The position numbers and the translations under genes are program-made. Shown in pieces: positions 27,491 through 41,743 of a DNA stretch of 64,000 bases. The first letter of the stretch is position 1, and every line of letters starts with the position of its first letter. The notes beneath the pieces are model-generated. The model was given only the letters and a program-made list of their open reading frames with translations, had not been told where the DNA came from and searched no databases. Source of the stretch: Chrysomallon squamiferum (taxonomy: Eukaryota; Mollusca; Gastropoda; Neomphalida; Peltospiridae); the NCBI GenBank assembly GCA_012295275.1, contig CM022670.1, positions 14,659,862 to 14,723,861 of the forward strand, given 5' to 3'.

Positions 27491-28734
27491 AAGAACAGGA
27501 CATATAAAATTACCGCCTTTAATTACAAACTACCATCCCAGCGACAGTGACTCAGTTTCGTGTTGTTTTAATCTTTACATGAAAATAATCCTCGTTTTTG
27601 TTCATATAGCCTATATATAGATATCGTGGGCAAGGAATTTAAATCTTTGGCCGGTATCCGTAGCTAGGTATATAAAGTTAAAAAAGGTTTATTTCAGTAT
27701 CATATTCAGTTTTTCTATATATTAATAAATTTGAAGACAATCCCAAATAACAATTTGGATGTCTTAATATCCATGCGATTCGACCGCCACTATTAGTACG
27801 ATAAAAAAAAAAATAAAATAAAAAAACAGCATGCTGCTTCCAGTTGATCTTTGCGTCATATTGTATATAACACAGAAATCAAATTTTATTACCAGTTTTT
27901 ACTGTTACTGTTATAAGAAGCGCATTATCATAATTCGCCACAGTTTGTACCATAGGGTCTGATAGCTGATCCAGCTAAACATGAGTTTTTAAAGATTAGT
28001 TGTTAACTGTAATTTTTACCTTTCACTAGTTTAATTGTTTGCGAAATGAGTAAATTATAAGAGCCATGGTACATTTTTGTTGTTTATTGTTATTTTTTCT
28101 TATATATTCCCTTGGGCAATATTGTCTGTAAATATAATTTCATTTATATTACATTATTTTATTATCCTTCTTTTTTCCTTCGCCATTATTATTATTAGTT
28201 CTATTTTAATAAATAAGTTAAATTTTATTTTAAAGTAATTATTTTTATAAATTTTTATTTATATTTGTTTGTTTTTAATTTATGTAAAAAATATGAAGCA
28301 TCAACAGGAATTTAAATGTTACAGATGATTCGAAAATCTCAAAAATAAATAATAATCCCAAATAAAAATCCTATCTATAGACCTTTTTCCAACCCATAAG
28401 ACAGTGCGCATATACAAGTACACTGCTTTACATAATTACAACCATTTATATCACTATTTTACATTTAGAAAGTCGCAAACACGCCGCAGTTTGACGTATT
28501 GTGAAATTTTACTTGATAATAACTTGTTTTATTATTCAAATACATCGTAGTTGAGGACCGAGAATTTATCAATATATATAGCAGCAATCGGGATAATTGC
28601 GAGACTAGAGGAGGAGAAATGGGAACAACCAGAATGATATAAACAAACACAGAACAATCGGTCTCTAAATCATTCGAACATCGGCGACATTTTGTTTTGT
28701 TTGTTTTGTCGCGAACATAATGTTAGGAGCACTG

Positions 28735-28772
28735 CGATTGGTCCAAATTAGAAATCGCGCTATTTATAATAG
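28735..28772 (+). promoter_or_regulatory. CCAAT/TATA-like promoter candidate
   Basis: GATTGG (inverted CCAAT) is followed about 25 bp later by TATTTATAATA within a locally GC-richer patch, about 1.6 kb upstream of the lipoxygenase start codon. It could be the lipoxygenase promoter. The evidence is motif and position only. Confidence 0.25.
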
Positions 28773-29852
28773 GACACCGCAACCAAACCTGTAACTGACA
28801 ATTTAACACGAATAATAAACCGCGCTGACACCACGCATTTGACCTCACTTTATTACTCTTTATCTTTGCCCTAATTGGTGAACTGGAGTTTTGCGGAACT
28901 ATTATGTCAATTCAGAAAAGAACTTCAGCGTAAAAGTTTAAAATTAATTTGTGAAAAAATACAAATCTACTCGAGTCTATTTTTTATGATGATGATGATG
29001 ATAATAATAACAACAATAATAACAATAATAATGACACAAAGAATAATAAAGAATAATACCAACAATAATGATAATATAATAATAATAATAATAATAACAA
29101 CGACGACAGTAATAATAGATAAAATAAATCTTTTCTTTTTCATTTATTTATGGACTGTCGCTCTCTGACAGACAATAAATCATTCGAGTACGATCGTGAT
29201 CGAGACGACTAGAGAACTGATTTCACCTTTTGAAGAGCTCTAATTTGGACAATGTGAAAACGTAAATCAGGTTCGGTTTCCCAGGTGATACAAATACATC
29301 CATATATAATCACTGGTTGTTTATTTTTGGGTTTTTTTTATTCTTCTTCCGCAAATGATAATTATTTTATCATATAATGATTATATATTTAAGGTATCGT
29401 TTTTCTCAAACATAATTATATCATAATTTCCTATTGCTGTTTTTGGTTTAAATCTATGCATGCTTTTCTTTTCTTCAAAACTTGATATTCTCCAACTTAG
29501 TTTAAGGAAGAAATTGCGTCATAAAGCATTACGTGATTCTCTAGTGAAATGTTACTTACTAGTCATGGCATTGCGGACTCAACGGTACAACCCATTTCCC
29601 ATGACTAGTCAATAAATAGTTTTCTCATCCTTCTTCTGTAGAATGTATTAAAAATATTTACGTGGTAAATTTGTTTTTATTATATGTGATTTTCACTATA
29701 AAAATACTAAACGATAAAAGTTTTCACCATTCTAAATCACGTTTCTAGGTTTTACGTCAGAAACTGGTAAACTCACATTCCGGCCAATATCTCGAAAGGG
29801 GGGGGGGTATTGTCTCTTTTATCACATTGGCGTGTTTGTTACAACAACATCA

Positions 29853-29905
<53 letters not shown>

Positions 29906-30398
29906 TATTATTATTATTTTTACAAATCACTAAAGAAAAGAGATGAGTCTAAATTTCATTTCGTATTTTCCGCATACGAAAATGTGCGTGCTTGTTAAAA
30001 AAAAAAAAAATCTTTTATTTCCTACCGTTTTCGAATGTAGAGAAAATATATACAGTCATCCTGCTTTTTAATATTCACCCCTTGAATTATTTCCTTAATT
30101 TTCTCACTGTTTCTAATCCCCATTCATATGACTGATGTGGGTATTCGTGTATAGGTGGGTTTGTATAGGTCTTTGTTGACACTATCCAGTACTTGAACAA
30201 TATTTTCTCGTAATAACCAAAACATGAACGGAGTAACACTGGAATACGTAAATTATATCAGTTAGGTCAGATCTTTATTATTATGTGCATGTAGTTTTGT
30301 CGGCACGTGACTGCCAATTGTCACGTGGTTACTTAATATTTACATCGATGAATTAGTGTTTCTTGCAGCAGTACTGGCTGATCTGTGCTGTCGTCAAG

Positions 30399-30890
30399 AT
30401 GGACTTCTCTCCACGTCATCTAAACTCGGAATATGTCATATACATCAGAACAGGCGATAGGAAAAATGCGGACACCAACGCCAACGTCTACATAATACTC
30501 CACGACGACCAGAAAAACAGTTCCGACACCATCACGCTGAACAACGTTCTGCACGACGATTTCGAGCAAGGTAGGTTAGACACCTTCACGGTGCCAAAAA
30601 GCAAACTCTCTTCTCTGGGAAGAGTTGAGAAAATTGAAATCTGGAGGGACGATGCTGGGTTTGGTAGCGACTGGTATGTTGAAAGAGTTATGGTGGAAAA
30701 CAGAATGACGAATGACATATCTGTGTTCCCGATACTGCGATGGATTAAACCAGATTACCATTACGTGATAAAACATCTGGACACGTCGCTTCCCCAGGAC
30801 GATGACAATTTAGAACAGAGGAACATGGAACTGACGGAAAAGAAATTACTCTACGAGTATGAACAAAAAGTTCCTGGCATGCCCACTCAG
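30399..30890 (+). other. Lipoxygenase first coding exon with PLAT domain
   Basis: A single 164-codon exon encodes the N-terminal PLAT domain ([43 protein letters not shown]) and the linker into the catalytic domain ([10 protein letters not shown]). The exon donor is CAG|gtaatg. A 2.6-kb intron follows, with a (GT)n(GA)n microsatellite at 31323-31395. Confidence 0.9.
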
Positions 30891-30944
30891 GTAATGTTGT
30901 GATATTTGTATACATTAATATTGTTTTAATACCCCCATTACTGA

Positions 30945-30977
<33 letters not shown>

Positions 30978-31319
30978 TAATAATTTTGTAAGAATAAAGT
31001 TTGAAGATCACACGCAACCACCCACACAGGCATACCCACCCATGTGTCCCACATTATAATGAATATAACAACAGTATCTCACTGTAGTTGTCAGTGGGTA
31101 AGTGGTATTCCACATTCTGTGTATAATTCTTAAATATGTCGTAATCATTATGAGTTTTACATGTTCACCCTTTCACAGAAAATAGATGAAAGGAAAACTT
31201 TCCAAAATGTACAGATTTTGTTTTTAATTTTTAAAATTAAATATTGTGATAATTTCTCTAGTTGGTGGTTTATGGTTTGAAGTCTTCCACTTAAAATTAT
31301 ACAGATTACTGTTTTATCA

Positions 31320-31398
<79 letters not shown>

Positions 31399-31462
31399 GT
31401 GTGTGTTTGTGTGGGTTTGGGTTATGTCTGTGTGTGTTTGTGAGGGTGGGTTATGGGTGTGT

Positions 31463-31504
<42 letters not shown>

Positions 31505-34500
31505 TAGTTGGTGATAGCTGAATTCAAACAAGACATTTGCTATCACGAATCTGATTTCCACAGAACATTAATATAACATGTTCTTACAGTTTCATCAGGC
31601 CTTTATTTCACATAATCAATTTGTTTTTAATTTGCTGCTTGGACTATTTCCCAGTCCACTTAGTGCTCTGTTTCTGACTAATCTATGAAAGGCTGCCTTA
31701 AAGGCTTGTTAAAAAAAAAAAACCTTTTTTTTTTTTTTTTTTTTTTTTTGTTACTTTTGGTTAATTCTGGTTAATTCATAAAATGATATCTAATAAAAAT
31801 AATGTTATTAACTACTCATTCCTTCAATCAAACAAGATTCATTCAAGTGATTTACATTTTTGAAATGCATACACATTGAGTATTTGATACATATTACATC
31901 CCTTAAATTGGTTAGTGATATTTTTAATCAAAATACTGCCTTAGTTATATTTACTGTTAAAAAAACATTTGATCTTATAAATCCACAATCAAGATTTCGT
32001 AGCTTAATATTTTCACCAAATTATAATCAGATGTTATCTCTCTTGTTAAAAATTCTTTATAAATGCTGAGTAAACTGGTGAACCATATAAACAGGCCTAC
32101 CAGTTCTGAAAAACATGTCTTTACGTCTGACTGCCAGTTTCAGAAAATGGATAACTTTAAAGATAAAATACGTTTCATGTATTTATAAAGAAGAAACTAT
32201 ATTAGTAAAAAAAAAAAATAATAAAACATAATGTGAAGGACATAGATGAACTTAGCCAGGATTCAGATAAATGTTGAGACTTTGACATTTTCTCTAGGCT
32301 GTTTGTGTGAGTTGATATGCTTTTTACTTTATATACGTTTCTTTATATTTTTTTCTTTTTTTTCTTAAGTAGTAGTAGATGCATAGAAAATACATTGTTT
32401 TTCTTCTCATTTGCTATTGTTATGTTCACATTATATTTCACAGTATAAAAGTTAATTTATTTAGGTGTAAAAATCGACATTCAATGCTTTTTTTATATAT
32501 AATGAATAAAGGCTGAAGCATAAATTCTTTATAATAATCATTGTTTTATTTTTTTATTGTTAATGATTGGTTTTGTTATTGTTTATTTATTTTTATTTTT
32601 AATTATTTATTTGTTTTTAACTCTTTTTATTTATAAAGTGTTCACTGACTCAGCAACAACAACATCGTTTATAAAACTGTTTGATTCTGCAGTTGATACA
32701 ACAACAACATCAATAATAAAATATCTTTATTCTTTAATTGATATGATAATAATACTAGTAGTAGTAGTAATAATAATAATAAAGATAATAACAATAACAT
32801 TTTAACTTTGTTCTACATGGTTATCTATTACATACAGGTTGTTATTGTTGTTTTTGTTTGTATTTGTGTTTATTTTTGTTTGTTTATTGTTCTTTTCTAA
32901 GTAAATAAAATTCACTCTTTAAATATTTTGCTTTTGTTTTAAGTCATTTAATCTGGTTTGCTTCAGTGAATTAAGGTCAACATTTCTAATTTCTTTTCAG
33001 AAAATGTACATTAAAACCTTTTCAGTCCTTATATTGATTGTTGACTTTTTTGAAACATTTTCTTTTCTTTTTTCTTCACTTGTTTAATCATCTCCAAAAC
33101 AAGAATGTGACCAAATAACAACTGAAATTTGCTTTCTGAAATCAACTATCGGTTAGTTTAGATTTGAAAGTAATGAAGATAACAGTGTCCCCAAATGACA
33201 GTTTCCCCCCTCAGAATCTCTGATAGTAGAAAACAGTGACAAGTTGTCATTTGTAATAAAAATTGGAACAGATGATTGATTAGGTTTGTTTTAGAGGATT
33301 GCAATTTTTTCTTAATTAAAATTTTATATCATCAATCAAAATTTATGTTTTTATTTTCATTTATTTATTTTATTTTTTTATTTTTTTACTGTTGTATAGA
33401 ACAATTTGACAAAACTTAGGAACAGTCATTTTTTTTTTTTTTTTTTTCTTAAGTTTTCAAAAAAGGTTGTATATCATATTTTCATAATTTATTTTTGTTA
33501 CTATGATTTATTATCAGGTTAAGCAGGTGCCCCCTGATGAGAAGTTCTCCTTTGATTACAAGGTACATGTTGTTTATGTGTCATTTATTTTAACATCAGC
33601 TACTTTATTATTAACAACAACATGTAGCTGCACTCACTGTTGATACAGAGAAAACAGAATAAAAGAAAGATTGACTCATTGTGAACAGTAGATGATATAT
33701 TTGTAACTAATATTTCTGTCTTTCATTCCTACAAACAGATATACACAAACACATGTAATACACAGCATATACTCTTACATCTGACATATGTACACACACT
33801 AACACAAATACATACTCCATCATACTTTCATATATTTAAATAAAACATACTCATGCATATAGACATCCCATGCACACATTCTCTCACATATATACTTTCT
33901 CTCATACACAAACACAGAAACACACCCACACATATACACACGTGTTATTAAACACATAAATACATATTCACACATACGACATACACAGAAAGACATATGT
34001 ACACACAACATACAGATCTACATATCTATGCAGAGAAAAACACTTGCAGTTAGTTGTAAAATTGTATGATCTACACGCCATATCTAGATCACTTTAATCC
34101 GTTATACGTAAATATTTTCCTTGTGCAGTATACTCACACAGATTAGTTTGTTTAAAGGAAAGTTAGAGTCACTCACTATTGCAGTTTTTCTGTTTCAGTG
34201 GGATATTGTGTGTAAAAAAATGGAGCTAATAGCCGTAAGCACAATTGTCAAATTGACGACTGGAAAGTGGGAAAATCTGTCAGATCTGAAAGATGTGTAC
34301 ACCAAAAAAATCTTCAACATTCCCCAGGTATGGCAATCATTACATAATCAATAATTAGAATAGTTATTATCTTCTTTTAATAATTAAATTTGTATTTAAT
34401 TTCATTATCATCTCATTTTGATTTTAATAACTTTCATATGTTTAATTTTATTATTACCTTATTTTAGTTTCAGTAGATTTCATTTATTTAATTTTATTAT

Positions 34501-35096
34501 TATCTTATATTAATTTTAATAGATTACATTTTATTAATTTCATTTTTGCTAATCTATAAAACAGGTTTTTATGAATTTTATTTTCCTTTATAAAACATGT
34601 TGGACTGTTTGTTTTAGTTCATGCAAAAATATTTCCGAACATAGTTCTGTTCTTTCAGTAATTATGAACAACACTGAAATAAAGTGAAACATTTTCAAAT
34701 ATTTCACACTGTGTTATTCACACCCCAGATAGTCTTTTTTTTTTTTTTTTTTTTTTCATTAATGTAATTATGAAGAATGCTGAAATAAAGTGAACCATTT
34801 TAAAAGTGTTGACGTTGTTGTAGGGTGCACACAGATGGAGTAGTGATCTGTTTTTTGGAAACCAGTGAGTGGCCTGTCTCAACAACTGCATCATTCAACT
34901 GTGTACAGCCATTCCAGACAAGTAATACATACATTTAACTTCACATTTCACCAGCCTAAATATTACTAAATAAATGACTATTATATTGAATTTAATTTAG
35001 ATAACTAATAGGTATGTTCCATAGAAATAATTTTGTTGTGATTATTTCTATAATACTTACATACATACATACATGCACATATATTCATACATAGAT

Positions 35097-35153
<57 letters not shown>

Positions 35154-38100
35154 AATACATATATGCAGCCAGATATACTCACACATACATAAAATTATAC
35201 ATACATATCAATACATACACATATTATTACATAACATAAATACACTCACAGACATACAAAAAAACACACACATACATACATGTGTGTATATGTGTGTGTT
35301 TACGTGTGTGTGTGCACATATATATAGGTGTTTTTTTTGTGTGCGTGTTATTTTTTGCACACTATAAAATGATGTGCTAAATGTTTTGTCTGTAGTAATT
35401 AAGTATAACGAGTATAATCATGTTACAGACTGGCAGTTACAGAAGAAATGCTCAAACCTCTGCTAGAAGGTCTGAGTCTGGAGCAAGCCATTCAAGACAA
35501 ACGTTTGTTTCTGTGTGACTACGAAATCCTTACTGGAATACCCTGCAAAGAAGACTTCATTGTAAGCTTGGAGTCATTTCTTAGTAAACTTCATAGAGAT
35601 AGATCTCTTCAGACTTCGTAGAATATATAGTAAACATATTAAGAGTTGATCATTTCTAAAGGATTTTATTTTGATAAAAGAGAAATGACAAGTTTTATTC
35701 TTGAAAAGCAGTTCTTCATTATAAAATTATTTTATTTCATTTAAACTGTCAAAAATCTTGCACTGATAACAAACAGTTCAAGAAAATCTACAAAATTAAT
35801 AATATTTAAACTACCTGTTACTTCTATAATACTTTATTTTCTTAGAACATTTATAATAAATAAATAAATAAACGAATAAATAAATAAATTAATTAATTAA
35901 TTAATTAATCCATAATGATAATAATAATCTTTAAACAATTCATAACTTTGCCTATTACTTTGAATTCGTAGAATCTAATAATCATATAATATTGTTTAAC
36001 ATAATACAATAGAGTAAGTTATTTAAAGATCTTTGTTTTTACAAAGTAATAATACATACAAACAAATCTTCAAATCACTTAATATGTTAAGCAGTTATTT
36101 AAATGCATGTACATGTGTTTGTGTTGTTGTGGATGTGGATGTAGATATTACTTTGTTTAAATACAAATTATGTTTAGTTGCTGTTTTGTTTTTCTCATCC
36201 AGTGTCCCGATCCTATTGGTCTGTTTTTTCTGAATGGAAACAAGAGACTGGTTCCCATAGCAATCCAGCTGTTCCAGAAACCTTCCCAAGACAACCCTGT
36301 ATGCATCTCTTCTCAGTTTTAATCACCTCATCTTTTTAATATGTTTATATCTGATTGAATCATTTTACAGTTAAAACAGAAATACAGAACTATATTTTTA
36401 AATAGTGACCAACAGTCTAGAAGTTTTGATAGTGCTAGAGTTTCTAAAAATATTTTATTTTGAAATAAGTATTTATTATCTTAGTATTTCTAAAACAGTA
36501 TATTGTAAAACTCTTAAAATGTACTTTGAAACAGTCATTAATTATGTTAGCATTTCTTTCCCTGCTAATGTTGGCACAAACTAAAGATCAGGATGTTGTT
36601 ACTGCATCAAGGTAATTTTGTTATCTAGCACTGATAGAAAAATTAGGAGGAATTTAACATTGAAAATAACAGTCTTCTGCAATTTTATGCAAATTATGAC
36701 ATATAATATTTAAAAACAATTGTTTTAAATTCAGAAATGAACTGCATTTAATTTGGTATTGAAGAAAAAAACATTGCCAATTTAATGTAAATCCTGAGAC
36801 ACTGATTTCATAAACAGTTCTTTTAACTTCAGAAATGAATTGTATTTAGTTCAATACTGAAAATAACAGAGTGGTGCAGTTTAATATAAACTTACATCAT
36901 ATTGTATCCATATCTGTTTTAAGTTCACAAACAAAAACGATATTTTGTATATACGTGTAATAATAAACTTCTCGATTCCTTTCAGGTTTTCTTGCCAACT
37001 GATCCACCGAACACCTGGGCTATAGCTAAAATGTGGTTTAATCTTGCAGACTCTTCTATCCACCAGTCACTCACTCATTTAGGTTTGTCACTTTTCTTAG
37101 TCTGAATATTCACCTACATCTGTAAACAACAGCTGTGTACATCACTTGTATACAATGCAGCTGACATGTCAGAACAAAATGACAGACCGTTTGTAATTAT
37201 CTAACGTGTTCTCCAGTGAGTTAGAATTTGTATCAGAATCAGTATTTTAATTTGTAACTTTAACCATTTTCAGTTTTCTGGCACTGTTTGGTTTGTCAAT
37301 ACATCTTAGTATTAAAAAAATTCACCTCAATATTGGTGTTGCTGGCCATATTAAACCCTCACAAAACTGTACCTATCCAACTGCAGATTATACCATCATG
37401 ATTTTTTATTTTTTATTTTTAAAATTAATCTCTATTTTAATATCTAGAGATGTGTTTTCAGATATAGCTGGGCATGGGCTATTTTATACTTAGAGGTATA
37501 TTGGACTATATTCTGTAGACAGAATTTTATCTTGAGCTTTTTTATGGTCGTTGGGAATATATATATATATTTTTTTAATAAATGTTTACTTGTAGCAGAT
37601 TGTAGGAAAGTTTATAATTTAGATAAATTTAATACCAGGCTGCCAATTTGAAATTATGCAAGTTAGAAAGACAGTACTCTGTTTTGGAAAGAATCAGCAT
37701 TTTTTTTTGTCATAAGTTAAAATTTCACTTCTTTTTTTTATATTTATTTTGATTTTCTCATTAAATCTATAACTATCATTTTCATTTGATACTTTCTCTG
37801 GATTTTTTTTTTTTTTTTTTTTTGTATGTCCTGCATTTACATGTAACTACATATTTTCTTTAAGTGAAAATGAATATGAGAGGACACCAAGTTACAAACA
37901 TTTATTCATTTTGAACTTTTCAAATGCAGGTTCTGCACATTTGTTGATGGAGGGTGTAACCATGGCAACCCACCGAAACTTGTCCCAATCTCATCCGGTT
38001 TTTGATATTATGCAAGTTAGAAAGAATACACTGATATGTAAAGACAGTACTCTGTTTTGGAAAGAATCCGCATCTTTTTGTCATAAGTTAACATTTCACT

Positions 38101-39492
38101 CATTTTTTTTATTTTTATTTTTATTTTCTCATTAAATCTATAACCATCATTTTCATTTGATACTTTCTCTGGATCTTTGTTTTGTATGTTTGTATCTCCT
38201 GCATTAACATATGACTACATATTTTCTTTATGAGAGCACACCAAGTTACAAACATTTATTAATTTTGAACTTTTCAAGTGCAGGTTCTACACACTTGTTG
38301 ATGGAGGGTGTAACGGTGGCAACTCACCGAAACTTGTCCCAATCTCATCCAGTTTTCAAATTACTAGCTCCACATTTTCTCTACCTGATTGCCATTAACA
38401 GGTAACATTCATATCCTTGTGTGTGTGTGTGTATGTGTGTGTGTGTATGTGTGTATATATATATATGTATGTATGTATGTGAGTATATATGTCGGTGTTT
38501 GTGTGTGACTGTGTGCGTGTCCCGAATTTCTTGATGATAAATTTTTATAATTTACTGTTCAAGAAAATACATCCAGCATCATAAGATATATCACACATAA
38601 ATAGCCATTCTGTACGACAAAATATATCAGAGAATGAAACCTTCAATCCATTTTATTTCAAAGTTTTCAGTTAAATTAAAAATAGCTGAATATTTCTGTG
38701 TTTTGTTGTTTTTCAGTCAAGGTCTGCAGACACTCATCTCACCAAATGGCTGGGTGGACAAAGCGATGAACATTGGAAGAAAAGGAATGTTCTATCTAAT
38801 ACATAAAGGGTAAATATTTTATTTATTTTCCTTGGATTATAATTAATACCTATTCATGCTATATAAACAGAAATAACAAAAACCAGTGATAATAAATAAT
38901 TACATACACTCACATACATATACAAATACATGTATGCACACATATACATAAATATTTATATAAAGAGAAAGAAAAATATATTTTTTTTATGTATGTACGC
39001 ATATGTACCTATACAATCATACATTTTCTTTCATTTTAATTCTAGAATAGTCTCAAAGTGAGGTATAAGATTCATAATTGTGTACTGTGCCTACTAATCT
39101 GTGAGAAATATGAAGAAACTTTGATTTGCTGTTGTTTTTTAAATTTATTTATTTATTTATTTATTCATGGGTATCATTTTATTTTTTATTAACAATTTTG
39201 AGCAATAATATCTCAGTCCATTTTAATATTAATAGTCTAACACAGATTCATGACTGAGACAAATGATCGTACTCCGATTGTTTTTATATTTCACTTCATT
39301 AATAATTCATAAAAAAAAAAAAAAAGAAAAAATAAATAATTTTAAAAATATATAAATAATATAATAATATTAAGAAAAACAACAACGGTAATAATAATAA
39401 TAATCATCCTTCCTAGATATACATGAGTGATAGTTTGGTATGAATATTTCCAAATTCAGTTATAGGATAGAGGTGTGTTTTTTATTTATATA

Positions 39493-39546
<54 letters not shown>

Positions 39547-41707
39547 TGATTATTATTATTATTCTTGTTGTTGCTGTTGCTGTTGTTGTTGTTGTTTTCA
39601 GTCCTTTTTTATGTTTATTGGTTGTTGTTTTTTTCAGCATTCATTGCTTTTGTAATACGTGTTTTCTTAAACCTCATTAACAATTCTTGGACTATAGAGT
39701 TGTCTTTTTTTTTTTTTTTTAAGATTTATTTTTGATGTGGTGTCTAAACAACAGCAAACATGTTCTTAGTTTTTCTTTAAGGAAACACTAGGAAATAGTA
39801 AAATACGTTTATGTGTGGTAGAGCAGTTTTCCAGTGACTCACTATGTTGATTGTTGCAGGTTGGCTCAGTGGAGAGTGGATGTACAGGGCACTCTCCCAG
39901 AGGAACTGAAAAGTCGTGGAGTAAGTTTCATTTACACTAGAACAGAAACCCGCTTTAATTTTGATAGTTAAAAAATATATGTATTTATAAATATAAATTT
40001 GTTTTAAAACAGTACTAATAAAACAGTATTTTAAACAGCACTACTAAAATATATATTTGTATTTTTAAATAGTACCAATAACAATACATTAATATTTTAA
40101 AATAACTAATAAAAATGCATTTATATTTTAAAAAGGTATTACAAAACATTTATTAATATTTTAAAATAGCACTAATATAATACATTTATTTTTTTAAATA
40201 GTATTAACTGAAATACATTTATATTTATAAATAATTTAAAAAATACATTTATGTTTTAAAATAATGCTAATAAAAATACCTTTGATTCAAAATAACCAAA
40301 GAAAATAAATATATTTTTTAAAATACATGACAAAAATACTTATCATTAATAAAAATACATGACAAAAATACTCATCATTAATAAAAATACATTTATCTTT
40401 TATAATAACTAATAAAATATATATTTACATGTGCATTTAAAAATTAATAATGATAAAAGTTGCATTTATGTTTTAAAATAAGAACAATACATTTATCTGT
40501 TAAAATAACACAAATAAAAATATTTTAAAATAACACAAATAACGTTTCATATACAAGGATTGTTAATCATTTTTTATTTGAAAGGCATGTAAACAGAATA
40601 AGAAATAAATTACAGTTTTATAAAATAACTGTAATTACTGAAAATAACCTTTTAATAAGTTGTAGCTATTTAAAATAATGTATTTATATCTTGTCCTAGA
40701 GAACAGTCTTGTATAAGAAATTAACACTTAATCAGTTTATATCTGTACAGAGATAAAATTCAGAGTGTTTGATGATTTGGTTTATTTCAGTTTACAGACT
40801 CCAGCATTCTGCCAGGATACCATTTCCGTGATGATGCCTTGCTTCTGTTTGAATGTATTGACAAATACGTCAGAAATTACATCAGTCTATATTACAGTAA
40901 GAAAATATTGCATGCAGTCTGGCAACACATTTTTGACTGGATGTACCTTTTTTTTAATTTTTGACTATTCTCGTTTGAAACACGTATAACATTCTGTTGA
41001 CACAAGAAAGTAGAAGATGGTCATGTATATAAATGTATAAACATGTTTCCAACCAGAATAAATAAAAATATATAGATTTTCCTTTACAAATCTGATTACC
41101 TACTCCAAAAATATGGAGAAAATAAAAGTAGAATACGTTGCAAATTAAAACAATAAAAGGCTTGACTGCCACTAGGATCTTCTCATTTTTTTCGATTTCT
41201 CTAAAGAGCAGAAGTCTACACTTATTTGGATGTTGTTAAATATGTGCCTGAGATAAATTTTCACACAAAATTACTTTCTTTCTCAAAAAGCTTAAAGGAA
41301 CAAAATATGAAATGAACCATTATAATGTCAAGAACTTCAACAATTGTTTAAAAATTAGGTTATAAGTTTACAATACATGAACAGCTGAGTCAAACTGTTA
41401 TTTATTTAATTTATTCAGAGAAACCCTCGATGATTGAAGGGGACTGGGAACTGCAGGCCTGGGGCAGTGAGCTGGTGCAGGAGAAAGAAAAAGGCGGGGT
41501 CGGTTTACTGGTCTGTATTTAATACTTCTTATAACATTTTTGTTAATGTTCAGTTGAATCAGAATCTAAATATTGGTTTCTCTATAGTGGATTTCTACTG
41601 GTATATATATTAATATTTTTAAAATTTCATGTTTATCATAAAATTATCCCAGTAATAATAAATAAATAATAATAATAAAAAATGTTATAAATATAAATAA
41701 AGCTACA

Positions 41708-41743
<36 letters not shown>

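Larger units (their letters stand above)
25884..30398. other. Intergenic or 5' flanks of phosphatase and lipoxygenase genes
   Basis: No coding exon could be supported. Contents include poly-T at 25950-25972, (CA)n near 26563-26595, (TC)n at about 26752-26815, (TAA)n near 29850-29905 and a G8 run near 29801. Promoter-like motifs lie at 27478-27490 and 28735-28772, and a short inverted repeat lies at 29558-29609. The two flanking genes are divergent, so both 5' ends are expected here. The lipoxygenase start exon has an acceptor-like cttgcag 30 bp before its ATG, implying an unseen non-coding first exon. Confidence 0.5.

Noticed and set aside
28465-28650. Possible signal peptide exon for the phosphatase (hydrophobic minus-strand frame)
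   Set aside because: There is no ATG at its start and no donor in a suitable phase, so support is inadequate.
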